Of a stretch of 64,000 nucleotides of DNA, positions 34,942-43,373 are shown piece by piece. The translations under genes and the position numbers were made by a program. The notes beneath the pieces were generated by a model that had not been told where the DNA came from, searched no databases, and was given only the letters and a program-made list of their open reading frames with translations. Each line of letters opens with the position of its first letter. Position 1 is the stretch's first letter. This DNA is from JBBRBB01 sp038206235 (GTDB lineage Bacteria; Bacteroidota; Bacteroidia; Chitinophagales; Chitinophagaceae), in assembly GCA_038206235.1 (NCBI GenBank), contig JBBRBB010000005.1:103693-167692 (forward strand), given 5' to 3'.

Positions 34942-34949
34942 TATCTTTG
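34942..34949 (+). promoter_or_regulatory. Candidate -7 box for cca, near-leaderless
   Basis: TATCTTTG matches TAnnTTTG and ends only four bases before the ATG at 34954. Transcription from it would begin at or next to the start codon, giving a leaderless mRNA. No good -33 element is visible. Confidence 0.4.
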
Positions 34950-34953
34950 CTTC

Positions 34954-36429
34954 ATGGTTATCAATTTTTCAGAAAAAGAATTATTTATTTTAAAAAAAAT
35001 TTCATCCGCCGCAGAGCAATTGAATATGAAGTGCTATTTGGTGGGCGGCTTAGTAAGAGATAAAATTATTGGCGCACCAAATAAAGACGCCGATATAGTT
35101 TGCATTGGCGATAGTATTCTGCTTGCACATAAAGTTGCAGAGAGCTTTATACCAAAGCCACCTGTTTCTTTTTTTAAAAACTTCGGCACTGCACAAATTA
35201 AGCTGCAAAGAGTTTTTGCAAAGGATGTTTCCAAAAGCACCTCTCCTTTGGAAAGGGGTTGGGGTGAGGTAGAAATTGAATTTGTTACAGCCCGCAAAGA
35301 AAGCTACAATTACAACAGCCGAAAACCAACTGTTGAAACCGGAACTCTTGAAGATGATTTAAATCGCCGCGACTTTACTATTAATACACTTGCAGTAAGT
35401 TTAAACAAAAATGATTTTGGTGAACTGATTGATCCCTTTAAAGGAATAAAAGATATTGAACAAAAAATTATTCAAACGCCATTAGAGCCTTCTCAAACTT
35501 TCAGCGACGACCCGTTAAGAATGATGCGTGCCATTCGTTTTTCTGCGCAATTGAATTTTGATATTACTAAAAAAACATTTGATGCAATTAAAGAAAATGC
35601 AGAGCGCATTAAAATCGTTTCGCAGGAACGGATAACGGATGAGCTGAATAAAATAATGCTCTGTGCAAAGCCATCTGCGGGCTGGGATTTATTAAGCAAA
35701 AGCGGCTTGCTGAAAATTATTTTTCCTAAGATGATGGAGCTGCATGGCGCCGAATATATTGATGGCAAAGGGCATAAAGATAATTTTTATCATACACTGC
35801 AGGTGCTCGACAACATTAGTGTAAATACAAATGACCTTTGGTTAAGATGGGCTGCACTGCTGCACGATATTGGAAAGCCCGCCACAAAAAGATTTGAAGA
35901 AGGACATGGCTTCACTTTTCACGGGCACGAAGTTGTGGGCGCAAAAATGATTCCCGCCATTTTTGCAAAATTAAAATTACCGCTCGATGAAAAAATGAGG
36001 TTTGTTCAAAAGCTTGTTGCGCTTCACCTGCGGCCTATCAGTGTTACAAAAGAAAATATTACAGAAAGCGCCATTCGTCGTTTGCTTTTTGAAGCCGGTG
36101 AAGATATTGATGCTCTGATGATGTTATGCCACGCCGATATTACCAGTAAGAATAAGCAAAAGGTAAATCGTTACCAGCAAAATTTTGAGCTTGTAAAGCA
36201 GCGCATGAAAGAGGTGGAAGAGAAAGATCATTTGCGCAACTGGCAACCACCCATCACCGGTGAAATCATTATGCAAACTTTTAATTTGCTGCCAAGCCGC
36301 GAAGTAGGAATTATTAAAGATGCTATACGTGAAGCAATCCTCGATGGCATCATCGAAAATAATTACAATGCAGCTTTTCACTTCATGCTGCAAAAAGCCG
36401 GGGAGCTAAACTTGCACCCCATTGAATAA
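34954..36429 (+). CDS. cca: CCA-adding tRNA nucleotidyltransferase with HD domain
   Basis: 491 aa. The class II polymerase head has LVGGLVRD (residues 29-36), the catalytic DxD (D45, D47 in KDADIV) and the conserved DDLNRRDFTINT. The C-terminal HD phosphohydrolase domain shows LLHDIGKP. It builds and repairs the 3' CCA of tRNAs, essential here because both tRNA-Leu genes lack an encoded CCA. Residues ~89-106 (AKDVSKSTSPLERGWGE) are not family sequence: they are encoded by a palindromic repeat that is inserted in frame between the head's beta strands. The frame is otherwise intact and should be functional. Confidence 0.92.
   Translation: MVINFSEKELFILKKISSAAEQLNMKCYLVGGLVRDKIIGAPNKDADIVCIGDSILLAHKVAESFIPKPPVSFFKNFGTAQIKLQRVFAKDVSKSTSPLERGWGEVEIEFVTARKESYNYNSRKPTVETGTLEDDLNRRDFTINTLAVSLNKNDFGELIDPFKGIKDIEQKIIQTPLEPSQTFSDDPLRMMRAIRFSAQLNFDITKKTFDAIKENAERIKIVSQERITDELNKIMLCAKPSAGWDLLSKSGLLKIIFPKMMELHGAEYIDGKGHKDNFYHTLQVLDNISVNTNDLWLRWAALLHDIGKPATKRFEEGHGFTFHGHEVVGAKMIPAIFAKLKLPLDEKMRFVQKLVALHLRPISVTKENITESAIRRLLFEAGEDIDALMMLCHADITSKNKQKVNRYQQNFELVKQRMKEVEEKDHLRNWQPPITGEIIMQTFNLLPSREVGIIKDAIREAILDGIIENNYNAAFHFMLQKAGELNLHPIE
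35235..35269. repeat. Palindromic element inserted in frame in cca
   Basis: Core CTCTCCTTTGGAAAGGGG, with CTCCTTT/AAAGGGG able to pair across a GG loop, followed by TTGGGGTGAGG. I know this sequence type as a frequent intergenic repeat of Bacteroidota; here it codes for STSPLERGWGE. Confidence 0.7.
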
Positions 36430-36497
36430 ATTGTATTTTCGTTTCGTGTTTATTATGTTGGTGTGCTCTGCAAAATACACAGAAGATGAAGGTTTAC

Positions 36498-36524
36498 GGT
36501 CAGACGGCTTGGAGCCGTCAGACC
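36498..36524. terminator. Hairpin downstream of cca
   Basis: GGTCAGACGGCT / AGCCGTCAGACC with one mismatched pair and a three-base loop, 69 bp past the cca stop. No T-run follows, so it may be a stabilising palindrome rather than a true terminator. Confidence 0.45.
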
Positions 36525-36606
36525 GATAGAGTAAGAGTCACCCCATGACGGGCACAAAAGTATCACAGTAGTAATGGAGACCGGCTCAAAAAAAAATTAA
36601 AAACAA

Positions 36607-37206
36607 ATGGCGGTTCTTAAGTTTAGAATTTATTTTGAAGAAGACGAAGCAGTATATCGTGATGTGGTGATTAAACATGCACAAAGCTTCCAGGATTTAC
36701 ATTTCGTTATTTTGAAAGCTTATGATTTTGATAATAAGCATCAGGCTACATTTTATCGCAGCAACGATAACTGGGAGCGGGGCAGAGAAATTTCTTTTAC
36801 TAAATATGATAAGCTATACAAAGCAGAACCGTTGCTAATGGCTGATACTACTATTGGCAGCGAAATACGCGATACCAATCAGCGATTTGTTTATGTATAT
36901 GACTTTGTGCGCAACTGGACTTTTTTGGTTGAGCTTATAAACATAAGCAAAGAAGAGAGCAGCAAGATTACTTATCCGGCAGTGAGCCGTGTTGAGGGCA
37001 TTGGACCGCAACAGTATGGAACAAAAGGATTGCTGGGAAAAAAGTTTGTTGACATTGAAGAAAAATATGATTTGGAAAAACCGAAAGAAGGTTTCGCTGT
37101 AGAAGGAACTGCAGACAACAATGAAACAGATGCAGCAGAAGATATATCATCAGAAGAAACATCATCAGAAGAAACTACTGCTGATGAAAATTCTGAAGAC
37201 GTATAA
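36607..37206 (+). CDS. PRiA4_ORF3-like (IS1096 TnpR-related) family protein
   Basis: 199 aa. The first ~150 residues follow the plasmid pRiA4b ORF-3 fold: VYRDVVIKHAQSFQDLHFVI, FYRSNDNWERGREI, FVYVYDFVRNWTFLVELI, and a closing YPAVSRVEGIGPQQYG. The C-terminal ~35 residues are an acidic Ser/Glu tail (DISSEETSSEETTADENSED). The family is widespread but its function is unknown; in spite of the name it is not a transposase. It is a single gene with hairpin 36498 before it. Its stop codon overlaps the first palindrome of the array at 37205. Confidence 0.8.
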   Translation: MAVLKFRIYFEEDEAVYRDVVIKHAQSFQDLHFVILKAYDFDNKHQATFYRSNDNWERGREISFTKYDKLYKAEPLLMADTTIGSEIRDTNQRFVYVYDFVRNWTFLVELINISKEESSKITYPAVSRVEGIGPQQYGTKGLLGKKFVDIEEKYDLEKPKEGFAVEGTADNNETDAAEDISSEETSSEETTADENSEDV

Positions 37207-37478
37207 ACCTCACAGGTTTTCATCTTAATTCAATCTTATATCAGCAATAAACCTGTGAGGTTTTAATTTCTTTTTTCAGGATAAACCTCACAGGTTTTCA
37301 CCTTAATTCAATCTTATATTAGCAATTAAACCTATGAGGTTTTAATAAATTCGGGAGTGTCTAAACCTCACAGGTTTTTTAAACCTGTGAGGTTTCAAAT
37401 GAGCATTCTTTTCAGTATAAATCGCACAGGTTTTCACCTTAATTCAATCTTATATTAGCAATTAGACCTGTGAGGTTT
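37205..37478. repeat. Array of four AAACCTCACAGGTTT inverted-repeat units
   Basis: Pairs AAACCTCACAGGTTT / AAACCTGTGAGGTTT at 37205-37219/37249-37263, 37283-37297/37328-37342, 37363-37377/37381-37395 and 37419-37433/37464-37478. Units 1, 2 and 4 share an internal spacer (CTTAATTCAATCTTATA, then AGCAAT); unit 3 is a compact hairpin. It fills the space between two plus-strand genes. Confidence 0.9.
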
Positions 37479-37492
37479 TAATTTTTTTTATT

Positions 37493-38398
37493 ATGAATAT
37501 TCTCATAACCGGCGCTAATGGATTTCTGAGCCAACATTTGATTCATTATCTTTTTTCTCACACTTCCCATAAAATTATTGCAACGGGTAAAGGAGAAAAT
37601 CGAAACACAAAAGTTACTGCATTACATTATTTTCCTGTTGAGCTTACAAACAAAAACGATGTTGAAAAATTAATTTTTGATGTACAGGCTGATACTATCG
37701 TGCATGCAGCCGCCATGAGCAAACCTGATGAATGTAATAATAATAGAGAAGCATGCTTATTAAACAATGTGGAGTCCACTAAAAATTTATTGCAGACTTT
37801 TAAAAAGTCAAAATCACCCAACCCTTTGTTCATCTATGTTTCCACTGATTTTATATTTGGCGAAAATGGCCCGCACAGTGAAGATGATATTTCTGCTCCG
37901 CTTAATTTTTACGGTGAATCCAAGTTAATAGCCGAGCAGCTTGTTATGGAAAGCGGTGTGCGCTATGTGATTATAAGACCCGTATTTATTTATGGCCCTG
38001 TTTGGATGGGAATGAGACCAAGCTTTTTGCATTGGATTAAAAATAATCTCGAAGCAAATAAAAATTGTAAAGTTATGAGCGACCAGTTTAGAACGCCAAC
38101 CTATGTATATGATATTTGCAAAGGCATCGAAACAATTATACAACAAAACAAAGACGGAGCTTATCATCTTGCCGGGAAAGATATTTTAAGTCCACATCAG
38201 ATGGCGCTTATAACAGCCAGAGTATTAAACTTAAATTCATCATTAATAGAAGCAGTAACTTCAGAAACTTTTCCTGAACCTGTAAGAAGAGCAAAACGTT
38301 CAGGCTTAAAAATTGAGAAAGCAATAAGAGAATTAAATTATACTCCCGTGAGTTTTGAACAAGGCGTAAGACTAACGTTTGGAATAAAAGATGATTGA
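37493..38398 (+). CDS. NAD(P)-dependent reductase of the RmlD-like extended SDR family
   Basis: 301 aa. N-terminal dinucleotide fold TGANGFL (residues 7-13), active-site region VSTDFIFG and the catalytic YGESK (Tyr-x-x-x-Lys), then a substrate domain (RPVFIYGP, FRTPTYVYDICKGI). It resembles dTDP-4-dehydrorhamnose reductase but lies outside any rhamnose operon, and the substrate could be another nucleotide sugar or a methionine adenosyltransferase-beta-like ligand. The start ATG 37493 is 15 bp after the palindrome array. Ends just before a heptamer array. Confidence 0.85.
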   Translation: MNILITGANGFLSQHLIHYLFSHTSHKIIATGKGENRNTKVTALHYFPVELTNKNDVEKLIFDVQADTIVHAAAMSKPDECNNNREACLLNNVESTKNLLQTFKKSKSPNPLFIYVSTDFIFGENGPHSEDDISAPLNFYGESKLIAEQLVMESGVRYVIIRPVFIYGPVWMGMRPSFLHWIKNNLEANKNCKVMSDQFRTPTYVYDICKGIETIIQQNKDGAYHLAGKDILSPHQMALITARVLNLNSSLIEAVTSETFPEPVRRAKRSGLKIEKAIRELNYTPVSFEQGVRLTFGIKDD

Positions 38399-38410
38399 AG
38401 AGCTATATCG

Positions 38411-38575
38411 TTTCTCGTTTCTTGTTTCTTGTTTCTTGTTTCTCGTCTTTTAATTACTGCCTATTGCTTACTGCCTATTGCCTCTTGCTTATTGCCTCTT
38501 GCTTATTGCCTATTGCTTATTGCCTATTGCCTATTTCTTATTGCTTATTGCCCATTGCTTATTGCCCATTGCTAT
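38411..38575. repeat. Two adjoining heptamer tandem arrays (TTTCTTG x5, TTGCYTA x~17)
   Basis: Units TTTCTTG/TTTCTCG from 38411 to 38445, then CTGCCTA/TTGCTTA/TTGCCTC/TTGCCCA units from 38457 to 38575 in strict 7-bp register. It fills the whole gap between the converging SDR and MFS genes. The apparent plus-strand ORFs here are translations of the repeat. Confidence 0.9.
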
Positions 38576-38588
38576 TGTCTGCTTCTTA

Positions 38589-39842
38589 CTAATACTCCAT
38601 CTTCTTCAACGTTGGCGCTTTAAACCAGGTAATGATTACTACCATCAGCGTCATACATCCGCCAAAAATAACAGAAGGAACTACTCCCAGAATTTTTGAT
38701 GCCACGCCACTTTCAAACTGCCCCAGCTCATTGCTCGAATTAATAAACATAGAATTTACGCTCATAACCCTGCCACGCATTTCATTTGGTGTTTTTAATT
38801 GTAAAATAGTGCCGCGTATTACAACGCTTATTCCATCTAGCATACCGCCAAACAATAATGCCAAAAATGAAATGAGGTAAACTTTTGATACTGCAAATAC
38901 GATAATGCAAATTCCAAAACCGGCTACTGCAAAAAATAATTTTTTTCCCTGTTGCTTTCGCAAAGGGAATAGTGTGAGTAATATCACCATACAAATGGCG
39001 CCTAAATCTGTGGCTGCATTTAGCCAGCCAAAGCCCTGCGCACCCACTTTTAAAATGTCTCTTGCAAATACCGGAATCATAGCTACAGCGCCGCCAAATA
39101 AAACAGCAAACAAATCGAGAGTTAATGCGCCCAAAACTTCTTTAGTTTTAAACACAAACTGTAATCCTTCTTTTACACTTTCTATTGTTGCCTTTTCGCC
39201 GGCCTCATGTAAAGGATGTTTGGGCTTTAAACGAAGCAAAACAAGAAAGGCTGTAAGAATCAGTGATATAATTACAATGAGTGTTCCGGAGTTTCCAATG
39301 TAAGCAATCAGTAAACCGCCAATTGCATGACCGGCCACCGAAGCAGTGAGCCATGTTCCCTGGTTCCATGTTGTTGCATTTTGTAATGTTTCTCTTGGTA
39401 CAATGTATGCAACCAATACACCGAATACAGGGCCGGTAAATGAGCGTATGATTCCTGTACAAAAAATGATAAAATAAATACAGATTGCAATCGAGTGATT
39501 ACTTAAACGCTGGGATGTAAAAGAGGTGGATAAAAAAAGTAAAATGCAGGCGCAGCAAAAATATAAAACCACACCCCGCAAAATAAGTTTTCGTTTTTCA
39601 CTTAGGTCTATTACATGACCTGCATATAGGGCAAGGGAAACAGCAGGTATTACTTCTGATAAGCCAATTAATCCTATTGCAAAAGGATCATTCGTAAGAT
39701 TGTAAATCCACCAGCCCACCAGTGTACCCATCATGCGCAGACCCATAATAAAAACCAAACGACCAAACAATAAATTTCGAAACTCAATAATTTTTACAGA
39801 GGCAAATGGGTTATACGATTGAAGTGTTGTATTTGTTTTCAT
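38589..39842 (-). CDS. MFS transporter (EntS/MFS_3-like exporter)
   Basis: 417 aa, about 12 hydrophobic segments. N-terminal LLFGRLVFIMGLRMMGTLVG then IYNLTNDPFAIGLIG match the MFS_3/EntS exporter group. Motif A-like loop ALYAGHVIDLSEKRKLIL follows TM2, and the later loop LKTPNEMRGRVMSVNSMFI is typical of that group. Relatives export siderophores or drugs, but nothing in the neighbourhood indicates a substrate. Single gene, converging with the SDR gene across the heptamer array. Confidence 0.88.
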   Translation of the reverse strand: MKTNTTLQSYNPFASVKIIEFRNLLFGRLVFIMGLRMMGTLVGWWIYNLTNDPFAIGLIGLSEVIPAVSLALYAGHVIDLSEKRKLILRGVVLYFCCACILLFLSTSFTSQRLSNHSIAICIYFIIFCTGIIRSFTGPVFGVLVAYIVPRETLQNATTWNQGTWLTASVAGHAIGGLLIAYIGNSGTLIVIISLILTAFLVLLRLKPKHPLHEAGEKATIESVKEGLQFVFKTKEVLGALTLDLFAVLFGGAVAMIPVFARDILKVGAQGFGWLNAATDLGAICMVILLTLFPLRKQQGKKLFFAVAGFGICIIVFAVSKVYLISFLALLFGGMLDGISVVIRGTILQLKTPNEMRGRVMSVNSMFINSSNELGQFESGVASKILGVVPSVIFGGCMTLMVVIITWFKAPTLKKMEY

Positions 39843-39879
39843 GCTTATGTTCCATCATTAATTAGTCAGCTTAAAAACT

Positions 39880-40328
39880 TAATTTAGACAAAGTTGGAAT
39901 CGAACAGGCGGCTCTGCGCTGGAAAGAATCTTTGTTGAATATTATAAAGAAGAACTTACAAAACATGATATATTAATTGATATTTTTTAAAAAAAAGACG
40001 AAAACAGAATTACTTGATAAATTAAAATTAAGTTATAAAGTACAACCAAATAAAGCTGATGTGCTTTTAGCAAATACGAAGAATGGGAGATATGAATGTC
40101 CTGGCGTTGTACATATAAAAGCAAGTTTCGCAGAACGACGAAGCAATGATCAGGCATTTAGTATGGCACTAATTAAAAAAAAATTCTCCCATCATGACAA
40201 TAGATTGTAAGGCTGCTCCTTCTAATACCAATTTCATTTTCCAATTAGTCCAAATTATTTTGTATAATGCCGATATAGTTCGGCAGGTATTGCGGGATTT
40301 AGTCCAATGCCATTGGAAAAATGCGTAG
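39880..40328 (+). pseudogene. Relic of a type II restriction endonuclease (truncated, two homopolymer shifts)
   Basis: Three frames join into one coherent sequence. From 39890: QSWNRTGGSALERIFVEYYK, EELTKHDILIDI. A shift at the T6A8 run (39983-39996) leads to KKKTKTELLDKLKLSYKVQP, then RYECPGVVHIKASFAERRSN. A second shift at A9 (40175-40183) leads to NSPIMTIDCKAAPSNTN and stop at 40328. Both shifts are removed by deleting one base from the homopolymer. HIKxSxAERRxD followed by SPxxTxDCKxxPS is a pattern I associate with a family of type II restriction enzymes (BsaWI-like); the DCK could supply catalytic residues. The N-terminus is missing and the end is short, and no methyltransferase is nearby, so it is a relic. 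Confidence 0.55.
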
Positions 40329-40471
40329 CTGCCTAAAGAACCAACGTACAAATCCATAAGGTGAGAACATGGCGGCACATAAAAGAATTGCTGCTTATTA
40401 TTTTTTAATAATGAAAGGGTTCAATTTTTAATGAACAGTAAGGTAGGCGTTTATTCCTAAGTGCCTCAAGG

Positions 40472-41092
40472 CTATTGAATCAATTTATTTTCTACTGCAA
40501 ACTTTATCAGCGAAGCCGTATTCTTCATATTCATTTTAGCCAATAGATTTTTACGGTGACTGTCAACGGTAGAAGGGCTGATGAATAACTTTTCTGCAAT
40601 TTCAGGATTGGTATATCCTTCGGCAATCAAAGACAGTATTTCTTTTTCTCTTCTTGTTATTAGCGGAATCTGCGCCGTTGAAATATCTTTGCGCATGGCT
40701 TGTCCCGCTTCAAAGCTCAAGTAGGTTTTACCTTTATTCACTTCACGGATTGCTTCAAGCAATTCTTCTTTATCAGCATTCTTTAATACATAACCACTCG
40801 CACCGTTCTCCATCATTTTATTTATATAACTGCCCTGGTTAAAAGTACTCAACCCTAATACTATAATGCCGGGATAATTTTTTTTGATGTTGGCACAAAG
40901 CTCAATTCCACTCATATCGGGTAAATTAATATCCATCAATATCACATCAGCCGTATTATTTATAAAAAATCCTAAACAGGATTGTGCAGTCATTGCATAT
41001 CCGCATAATTCAATTCCCTTTTCATTTGCAAGCAATGAGCGCATACCTTCCTGCACCATTGGATGATCATCAACTATAAAAACACGGATCAT
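40472..41092 (-). CDS. NarL/FixJ-type response regulator
   Basis: 206 aa. Receiver domain with acidic pair D8-D9 (FIVDDHP), phosphoacceptor D54 (VILMDINLPDM), switch Ser/Thr and Lys (GYVLKNADKEE). The C-terminal LuxR-type helix-turn-helix is ITRREKEILSLIAEGYTNPE, IAEKLFISPSTVDSHRKN. It binds DNA on phosphorylation by the sensor kinase encoded 20 bp upstream on the same strand. The divergent neighbour beyond the kinase is the adhesin-like gene at 43374, a plausible but unproved target. Confidence 0.95.
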   Translation of the reverse strand: MIRVFIVDDHPMVQEGMRSLLANEKGIELCGYAMTAQSCLGFFINNTADVILMDINLPDMSGIELCANIKKNYPGIIVLGLSTFNQGSYINKMMENGASGYVLKNADKEELLEAIREVNKGKTYLSFEAGQAMRKDISTAQIPLITRREKEILSLIAEGYTNPEIAEKLFISPSTVDSHRKNLLAKMNMKNTASLIKFAVENKLIQ

Positions 41093-41112
41093 AATTTTTT
41101 TTTATTTCCCCT

Positions 41113-43101
41113 TTACGGGGTTACGGGGCATTCAATATTCACAGAAGTTCCTTTAATATTATCAGAATGAAGGTCTAATTTTCCTTTAAGGTAATCTACA
41201 CGACTGCGAATATTTGCCCAGCCTGCACCTTTATTTTTTTCAAGCTCGCCAACATCAAAACCTTTACCGTTATCTTCTACTGTTATGCTTAACCGGTTTT
41301 CTTCGCGAATCAATTGCACCAGCACTTCCGAAGCGTTTGCATGTTTAAAAATATTTGTAAATAATTCCTGTATGATGCGGTAAATTATAATCTCCGCATT
41401 GTGTTCAAGTCTTTTTTCCATTCCAAAAAACTGGTATTGTACATGAAGAATATTAGAATTGTTGATGTTATCAAAATAATCTTTCAATGCTTCATCCAAT
41501 CCGAACTTTACCAACGCTTCGGGCATCATGTTATGTGCAACACGACGAAGTTCTTTGATTGAAGTATCCAGCATATCCAATGACCGTTCAAACACAACAA
41601 CATTTTCATGATTAATGATAAGATTGCTTTTCATATTCATAAGAGAAAATTTTACACCTGATAACATTCCGCCCAATCCATCGTGCAAATCCTTTGCAAG
41701 CCTTGTACGCTCATCTTCCTGACCTTTCAGCATTGAATCAACTGCAACCAATTGTTTATCTTTTTCCAATTCACGAATGCGTTGTTGCTGTAATTCGCCT
41801 TGCTGTTTTGCTAATAACTGACGATGACGCAGATTTCTATAAATCAAAAAACTAACAACAATCAAAGCAGCAACAGATGCTATTAAAAAATAATTAAGTG
41901 TTGATTTTTGTTGGATGGAAAGCGATTGTATCTGTTTTTCTTTTTCTAATTTCAGAATTTCTTTTTGCTTTTTTTCATTCTGATATTTCGCTTCCATTTC
42001 AGCTATATGTTTACTGCCTTCCACAGTAAATAATGAATCGCTTATACCTGAAGCCTTTGAAAGATAATTATAAGCAGTTTTATAATTGCCTTTGCTTTCT
42101 TCAATTTCAGACCTGGTTAAATAAATTTCTTTCATATCAGCCCTTGCGCCTACTTCTTTTGCAAGTGTTTCTGCACGTATAATAAACTGCATGGCTTTAT
42201 CAGGCTGTTTTAAATTATTATATAAAACTGCAAGATGAGTACATGCCGTGCATATATGATATTGGTTTCCCATTTGCTGCGTGTACTTATACGATTCAAG
42301 ATAATAGTTTAACGATGGCTGATATTTTTTTTGCTCATAATAATAATCACCAAGGTCATTATAAACAGTAGATATTTGTTCAAAATCCTTATTTTTTATT
42401 GCAAGCGGCAATGCCTTTTGTAACAATGAATATTGCTTTTGCAAATTGTTTAAATAGCCGTATGTATTGGAAAGATTTATTAATGCATTTACTAAAATAT
42501 AATGGTCATTATTTTGTTTAGCCAGTTCAACAGCTTTATTGCCATATTCCATTGCCTTATTAAATTCTTTTTGATCATTAAGTAAAGGGCACAGGTTTGA
42601 ATATACCCATGATAACCTGCTTTTATCAGAAGAATTTTCCAATAATGATGCCGCCTGCAGGTAGTACTGTATGGCGTGCTCCGGATCTTTTTTATGCAGG
42701 TAAACGTTTCCGATATTTCCAAGCACACCGGCTATTTTACCTGTATCATTTACTTGTTTGGCTATATGAATTGCTTCGAAAAAAGCGGATAAAGCTTTAT
42801 CCATATCGTTGGTCTCAATGTATGCAATGCCCACATCAACCGTTGATGATAATATCAGCCGGTTATTTTTTATTTGTTTGCTTAACGCTAAAGCCTGCTG
42901 ATAATACACTAAACTTTTATCAGGCATTTCTGCTTCAATTGCTTCACCAATATCAAGTATTGTACGCGCTTTAATTGAATCATTGGCTGCATGATTTAAT
43001 TTATACTGAAGGCTGTCAGGAATTGATTGAGAATAAACAGATTTGCAAACAATGAACAGCATTGTAAGAATGAAAAAAAAATATCGCTTTATACAAATCA
43101 T
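41113..43101 (-). CDS. TPR-containing sensor histidine kinase (HisKA_3 type)
   Basis: 662 aa. Signal peptide (FFFILTMLFIVCKSVYSQ), then a periplasmic array of about seven tetratricopeptide repeats (residues ~35-350), a coiled coil, one transmembrane helix (LNYFLIASVAALIVVSFLIY), a second coiled coil, the dimerisation/phosphoacceptor helix ERTRLAKDLHDGLGGMLSGV with the His, and an HATPase_c domain (VEDNGKGFDVG, GAGWANIRSRV). This layout is typical of Bacteroidota TPR kinases paired with NarL-type regulators. The signal is unknown; TPRs suggest a protein or peptide ligand. Partner regulator is 20 bp downstream. Confidence 0.95.
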   Translation of the reverse strand: MICIKRYFFFILTMLFIVCKSVYSQSIPDSLQYKLNHAANDSIKARTILDIGEAIEAEMPDKSLVYYQQALALSKQIKNNRLILSSTVDVGIAYIETNDMDKALSAFFEAIHIAKQVNDTGKIAGVLGNIGNVYLHKKDPEHAIQYYLQAASLLENSSDKSRLSWVYSNLCPLLNDQKEFNKAMEYGNKAVELAKQNNDHYILVNALINLSNTYGYLNNLQKQYSLLQKALPLAIKNKDFEQISTVYNDLGDYYYEQKKYQPSLNYYLESYKYTQQMGNQYHICTACTHLAVLYNNLKQPDKAMQFIIRAETLAKEVGARADMKEIYLTRSEIEESKGNYKTAYNYLSKASGISDSLFTVEGSKHIAEMEAKYQNEKKQKEILKLEKEKQIQSLSIQQKSTLNYFLIASVAALIVVSFLIYRNLRHRQLLAKQQGELQQQRIRELEKDKQLVAVDSMLKGQEDERTRLAKDLHDGLGGMLSGVKFSLMNMKSNLIINHENVVVFERSLDMLDTSIKELRRVAHNMMPEALVKFGLDEALKDYFDNINNSNILHVQYQFFGMEKRLEHNAEIIIYRIIQELFTNIFKHANASEVLVQLIREENRLSITVEDNGKGFDVGELEKNKGAGWANIRSRVDYLKGKLDLHSDNIKGTSVNIECPVTP

Positions 43102-43258
43102 AAAATAGCAGATGCAAATAATTTATTGAAGAAAAGTAAAGGTTCACTTTCTTAACAACAAAATCAAGCATTACTCTAAAATTCCCCTTTTCAGGGGATT
43201 TTGCTTTTAAAAATTAAAATCCCTGTTTTGGTGGATAGGTAAAGGTTTAACGTCCCTC

Positions 43259-43266
43259 TACATTTG
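43259..43266 (+). promoter_or_regulatory. Candidate -7 box for the adhesin-like gene
   Basis: TACATTTG matches TAnnTTTG, 107 bp before ATG 43374. A TTTTGG lies about 30 bp upstream, farther than usual for -33. It lies in the divergent region shared with the sensor kinase gene. Confidence 0.4.
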
Positions 43267-43373
43267 CCTTCTTTATTCTTAGTGCTTTTACAAAAAATCA
43301 TAACAGCAGTAAGAGTTACAACAAACAAAACTTTTAATCAAACAAACTTTTACAAACACTTAAAAATGTTATC

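Noticed and set aside
37205..37478. Possible CRISPR array
   Set aside because: Repeats are inverted pairs with a conserved, not variable, spacer and irregular period; no cas genes.
38395..38699. Plus-strand frames of Leu/Ala/Tyr/Cys repeats
   Set aside because: They are translations of the heptamer array in three frames; a 7-bp unit gives an open frame in all phases without being a gene.
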